Shown: positions 7,420 to 11,567 of the stretch, one piece after another
How positions within the stretch are numbered: the first letter of the stretch is position 1
How the letters are laid out: each line of letters begins with the position of its first letter
The notes under the pieces: generated by a model
Seen by the model: the letters and a program-made list of their open reading frames with translations, nothing else
Databases searched by the model: none
Told to the model about the DNA's origin: nothing
Made by a program: the position numbers and the translations under genes
NCBI GenBank assembly: GCA_001931875.2
Contig: MSJH02000147.1
Location: forward strand, 1-11,567
Length of the DNA: 11,567 bases
Direction of reading: 5' to 3'
Source: Byssochlamys sp. IMV 00236
Taxonomy: Eukaryota; Ascomycota; Eurotiomycetes; Eurotiales; Thermoascaceae

Positions 7420-8990
7420 TCAAAATCGAGGTGGAAAGAACACTTCATACAAATTGTTCATGAATCCTTTGTCATAGATGTTGTCTATTTCTGTCAAACT
7501 CTCTATCTTTCTTTCTCTTGTTCGTACTCCTTGGATACTAGTATGCATTGTGTAGTTTTTACCATTAGCGCTACTTTGTATATTTTCAATCTTGAAAAGT
7601 TCTCCTCTGTCAATAGCATCTTCTATCATTTCCCATTTAAATGCCTCGTTTGTTGTAATACCTCTTCCAGCAAGGTAGATCCTATGATAAATCATTAATA
7701 TCATCAAATATGTGTACTTATTCTAATTACTGATAAGCAAGAAAGATAAACACAACTACAGACACCACAGCTGCCAATATACCAATGGCACCAATGATAC
7801 GATCATGTTGCAGTACGTACTATACATATATAAACGTTATGAGTTGCTTTCGATACAATAATTTTACTTGCCAAAAATGCTTTATAAAAGCTGACAGGTG
7901 TCTTTAGATGAGTCAAAGGGTCATATACGTAAGCCTTATCCAGACCCCATTCAATAATCATGCCTCGATATATTTGAAAGCACAAGTAGGCACCGTAGGC
8001 ACAGAATTGAACAAGTGTCATTAAGAATATAAAAAAATATCGTTGATTATTCTCTCCGACGCACCCATTAATCCAGGCACAGTGATGATCTAATCTTCCA
8101 ATACAAGCTTTACACATTGAACAATGTTTGGATCGAGCAGGTCTAAAGTAGCATGATTTATATACTGTAGGGTCATTTTTCCTTGATCCTGACTTACTTT
8201 TGTAATTTACAAGTTGAGCAATCCTTTGGAGCATAAATCAAACGGTCGTATTTGTAATAGTCTAAATGTGCCTTGATGTTCTTTGGTGTGATGATTCCTG
8301 GATTGGCTGTACAGACAATATAATAGGATACATAAAGCCAAATGATTTGAATGGGAATGATGGCACTATATTAAATAAATAAATCAGACATGATGATTCT
8401 TTTCTTTCTTTACTTGTGAATCCAATGTAAATAAGGTCCAGGAAAGTGAGGCATAGCAAATTTCAGAAAGCATAGAATAGATGCACTTGATAATAAAACA
8501 AAAAAGATCTAAAGGGGGGATATGAGTAATCCTACATGAAAAAACCAATAAAATGTAATATTCTTACCTGTAAGAATGGATTCCTACTTTCACAGCAATA
8601 AAACCAGGCCTTGCTGAGTCTATCGACATTATTTTTTCCAATAGTATGCAACATGATCCAACTATGCTCCTTTTTTCAGTCAACTGTCTATTTCATCCAG
8701 CCTATATTTTTTACATTTATATTACGTTATCATTTTAGGTATTCTCTCAGTTAATATAAAGTGTAATTTTCCAATGGGTCCATTTCTATATATACTGTTT
8801 AACAATAAACTCGTGTATAATATCTTATTCACCTTAAACTTGGAGATTCCCCAAACAATAATACAAAGACAATAAAGCCAAACATGACCAAAAACAGCAC
8901 AAGATAGACAGCTAAATCCTAATGAACAAATATGAGGTTTATTTTATTTTTTCTTTGCTACTAATTCAATATTCATCAATCACTTGCCAT
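7420..8990 (-). CDS. SWF1: DHHC protein palmitoyltransferase, Swf1/ZDHHC4 type
   Basis: Endomembrane S-acyltransferase; yeast Swf1 modifies SNAREs near their membrane anchors (family knowledge). Nine exons join in phase to 374 aa: 8990-8984, 8911-8833, 8785-8726, 8661-8568, 8508-8414, 8365-8198, 8142-7872, 7819-7731 and 7681-7420. The N-terminal membrane segment LVLFLVMFGFIVFVLLFGES is Swf1-like. The Cys-rich domain runs CSTC (161-164), PARSKHCSMCKAC (169-181) and DHHC (186-189, catalytic C189), then WINGCVGENN. The TTxE motif is TTNE (297-300). The usual DPG motif is NPG (133-135). Introns are 47-72 nt. The seventh (7871-7820) uses a GC donor, GCAAGT. The start is the least sure point: the 7-nt first exon ATGGCAA uses a weak donor GTGATT, and the alternative is an internal Met at about residue 12. 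The split frames alone would suggest two or three small genes; they are one. Confidence 0.92.
7820..7871 (-). other. GC-AG intron in SWF1
   Basis: The donor is TTG|GCAAGT and the acceptor GTATAG|TAC; length 52 nt. Only this junction joins KAFL to YVLQHDR in phase 0. The nearby GT at 7867-7866 would put the next exon in the wrong frame and hit a stop. Confidence 0.75.
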
Positions 8991-9075
8991 CTTTCCTTTG
9001 TTTGTTATGAGAAAAAAAAGAAGGGTTCAATTAAAAAAAAAAGGGTATTTAGCTGAATTTAAAAAATAAATAAAA

Positions 9076-11525
9076 TCAAAGCACCATCTTGTACTTTTCT
9101 TCAGCTTGTTCAATAAATGTCAGAATAAAGGCTATCAATCTCCTTAAAGAGCTATAGTCTTTGCCCAAGATATCATCTGGTTTCCAACTAGCAGCTTTTG
9201 CTACATCAAGATTCTTGTTGATATCAAAGAAATCACTGTGCGATGCATCATAGATTTCTGTCTCATACCAATGATCATCCGGGCTTATTTCTGCAATGAT
9301 CTGCTTACGAGGTTGATACTCATTCATCGGTGCTTCTCTCGTCGCGAGCTTTTCAACACGAGTGACTTCAATGACATAGTTTTGAATTCGGTATTGTGTT
9401 GTTTCTTTCAACAAAACCTTCTTGACGCGTAAAAATTCAGGAACATCTTCATAGATTAAAGTGCCCGTCGTAGGGTTCATTGTGGTTTTCTTTACAAATG
9501 TCTTTATCGGTTTGACATCTCTACGTATATGGTCTTGAACCTTCAAACTGAGCTGAAAGTCTAGTTTTCGGTCAAGGCACATCCAATCAATCTCGGTGAC
9601 CACCTTTTGAGAATAAATCACTTTATGTGCTTCAATAATGGCGTCTTTCATTTGGATGATGATCGGCTGATACGGTATTCTCTTTTGATTCCTTGAAAGA
9701 CAATAAAATTCATGATATCGTCTTGGTTTGGTCGGAGTAGGTAAGATATATAAGAGTTCATTCATCATGTTGCTATCTGACGTGACCACATCATTAAAAT
9801 ATGGTTGTATGCCATGCACCAACATCAAGATATCACGTAAATCATGAAACCTCCATAGATTGCTCGATACCTTCTTTTTTACATTGGTCCATAACACTTT
9901 ACCAATTTTGGCTGACAACAAAACTTCACCCTTGTGGCCTCTGGCTGCCTCTAGACCCCTTTCTAGACTACATCTAATGTTGTCAAAGTTATAGCTTTTC
10001 GCCATCTGTAATTGACTAAAAGGTCGAATAGGGCCAACCAATGCTGCTTCCCTTTGAAGCGGCATTTGTAAGTCTCGGTGTGTGTTGGGTTTTTTATGGG
10101 ACAGAGTGGGTTTATATAAGTGATCACAAGAACTATTTGACTTACTGCCCATACAACTTCTTCTTGAGGATGATGTATGAGCGGTTGAGTCGATCTGTGT
10201 CAAGGAATTCACGTAGGTTGGTTGTTCTTGTAGATAAGAGGACATAGCATGTTTTGATATAAGTATAGGTGTAGAAGGCATAGAAGATGAGTCATATCCG
10301 GGTGATAATGATGATGATAATGATGATGTCAGAGAAGGAACTGGTGAGATGTTTATTCTATTGGGAATATCTCGCTTTGGTTGAATCATATCCTTGGGCG
10401 GGCCAGAGAATACGGGCAAGATGATATAAAGTGAACGGCGAGAGACATGATCCGAGAATGTAATGAGTGATTTATACCTGTAGCTCGTTAGTCTGCATAA
10501 GAGCAGTTGGTAAGGATCTGATTCGCATGAATAATGAAGACATGGAACAATCATAGGCTTCATATAACACCCAATCTATCAATAATAATCAGTCAAACAA
10601 ATGCTGCATAATATCAATTGACATACATAGGTTGTCTGAAGCCTTTCAAATCGACTGAGGGCATCATTGACTGATTCTTCATTATATCCTTCAATTATGA
10701 TCTTTCTTCCGATCAGAGTACATATTGTCAATGTCGCATCACTGATCAAACTCAAATATTCTGCATTTTGCATATTATGCTGAGGTGGACCAGTTAAAAG
10801 GCTTTCAACATTATCTACCTTGTTGGATATCTCAAACACTGCTACAACCATATCATCATTTTTGTTCATTTGCTCTGGAATAGGATAGTCTGGTTCATGG
10901 ACGTCCGACGCTGCTTCAACTGGTCTACCCACAATGGCAGGTTCTCGTTTGGGTATCCTTGGAGGCAAAAGTGCTTGATTATTTGTGAAATCAAAGGAAC
11001 TCAAATAAGTTCCATCCATGTAGTTGTCATCAATTCCCTTATGCTATCATTGAGAATCATAAGCTCTCTCCCTTTCATTTCTTTCTTTCTTCTTACTAGT
11101 TTTGGTAATAATTGACATAGTATCCAATCCTCTCTATTTTATACAAGATCTACTGGTTAGGCTTATACAAACAATGAAGCCTTAAGTTTACATTTTACGA
11201 ACATCCTGCTCACTCTCTCCTTTCAATTCAAAATACTGCTTGTTTGCTTTAGAAATAAGTCATGTACACATAAAGTCATTAAAAAAAAAAAGACCTTACT
11301 TGTTCAGTAAAGTTGAAAGTTATCTTGATACCTGTCTTGTTTTCCATTTTGCTAAATAAACTTAATAAAAGCATCATAAAGCATAACGTATTCTTACAGT
11401 AAACGATGTTTAAACCTGTCATAGAGACCATGCGTTATATATGCAGCCGAATAAATGTATGTACAGACTATATACGTGTTAGTATACAAAATCATTCTAT
11501 ACCGAAAAATAAACTTACAGTTCAT
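9076..11525 (-). CDS. Two-KH-domain protein with conserved C-terminal region
   Basis: Probably RNA-binding; exact role unknown. Seven exons (11525-11519, 11467-11398, 11351-11300, 11235-11192, 11133-11097, 11043-10627, 10575-9076) join in phase to 708 aa. KH-like segment 1 covers residues 1-70: TGIKITF, then YFELKGESEQDVRKIEDW, the alpha2-beta2-beta3-alpha3 pattern. KH-like segment 2 covers about 135-209: RKIIIEGYNEESVNDALSRF. Neither has a clear GxxG loop, so RNA contact may be altered. Residues about 286-310 are Ser/Pro-rich. Residues about 400-708 form a dense conserved-looking region (AKIGKVLW, KVVTEIDW, KDAIIEAHK) that resembles the C-terminal part of fungal KH proteins such as yeast YLL032C; I recall this only loosely. 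Intron A has a perfect TACTAAC branch site (11484-11478). The ATG at 11525 lies 16 nt from the terminal T-tract of this strand, so more N-terminal exons may lie outside the window. The shorter start at 11019 is not favoured. Confidence 0.8.
10300..10326. repeat. Imperfect GAT/AAT microsatellite inside the KH gene
   Basis: Plus-strand repeats of the type TGATAATGATGATGATAATG lie in the coding sequence and encode the Ser-rich stretch (SSLSSSL on the minus strand). This kind of tract often varies in length between isolates. Confidence 0.7.
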
Positions 11526-11541
11526 AAACAAAGAAAGAAGT

Positions 11542-11567
11542 AAAAAAAAAAAAAAAAAAAAAAAAAA
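11542..11567. repeat. A26 homopolymer at window end
   Basis: Uninterrupted A to the last base. On the minus strand this is a T-tract just upstream of the first recognised exon of the KH gene. It is either the pyrimidine-rich promoter or leader, or the place where the assembly stops. Confidence 0.9.

Noticed and set aside
11130..11145. TATAAAATAG as promoter of a KH gene starting at 11019
   Set aside because: It falls inside an intron (11191-11134) when the upstream KH exons are joined in phase.
1..11567. CRISPR arrays, tRNA genes, rRNA genes, bacterial operon signals
   Set aside because: None seen. Short introns throughout and the gene content are eukaryotic.

Overview
The window reads as nuclear DNA of a filamentous fungus, most likely an early-diverging one of the Mucoromycota (Mucor/Rhizopus type). 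The DNA is AT-rich, and the genes are split by many very short introns: I place 24, of 46-72 nt, nearly all GT-AG. The genes are closely packed, and the protein set is typically eukaryotic. The species is not identifiable from the sequence alone. Both ends of the window are A-tracts of about 25 bases, which looks like a contig broken at homopolymers.

All six supported genes lie on the minus strand. From right to left they are: a two-KH-domain protein with a long conserved C-terminal region (9076-11525, 7 exons, possibly incomplete at its 5' end); a Swf1/ZDHHC4-type DHHC palmitoyltransferase (7420-8990, 9 exons); a Pmp3-type membrane proteolipid (6998-7341, 3 exons); a small secreted four-cysteine peptide (3132-3356, 1 exon); a ZNHIT3/Hit1 zinc-finger HIT protein (2170-2755, 4 exons); and an SLC33A1-type acetyl-CoA transporter (108-2056, 6 exons). 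I rebuilt the exon structures by hand from splice sites, reading phase and family resemblance. Unspliced reading frames in the window misstate the ends of five of these genes.

The genes do not form one pathway. Four concern membranes or the secretory system: the acetyl-CoA importer of the ER/Golgi, the protein acyltransferase, the membrane proteolipid and the secreted peptide. Two concern RNA: the snoRNP assembly factor and the KH protein. They are separate transcription units with short gaps (about 80-380 bp).

The exception is a stretch of about 3.6 kb between the secreted peptide and PMP3 with no convincing gene. It holds a 166-bp fold-back (MITE-like) element at 4259-4424. It also holds a GC-richer island at 5087-5460 (47% G+C against roughly 17-30% nearby) with long complementary arms in pseudoknot order, short perfect hairpins and a T5 run at its right edge. 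This island is the best candidate for something undescribed, probably a structured non-coding RNA, but its strand and identity are open.
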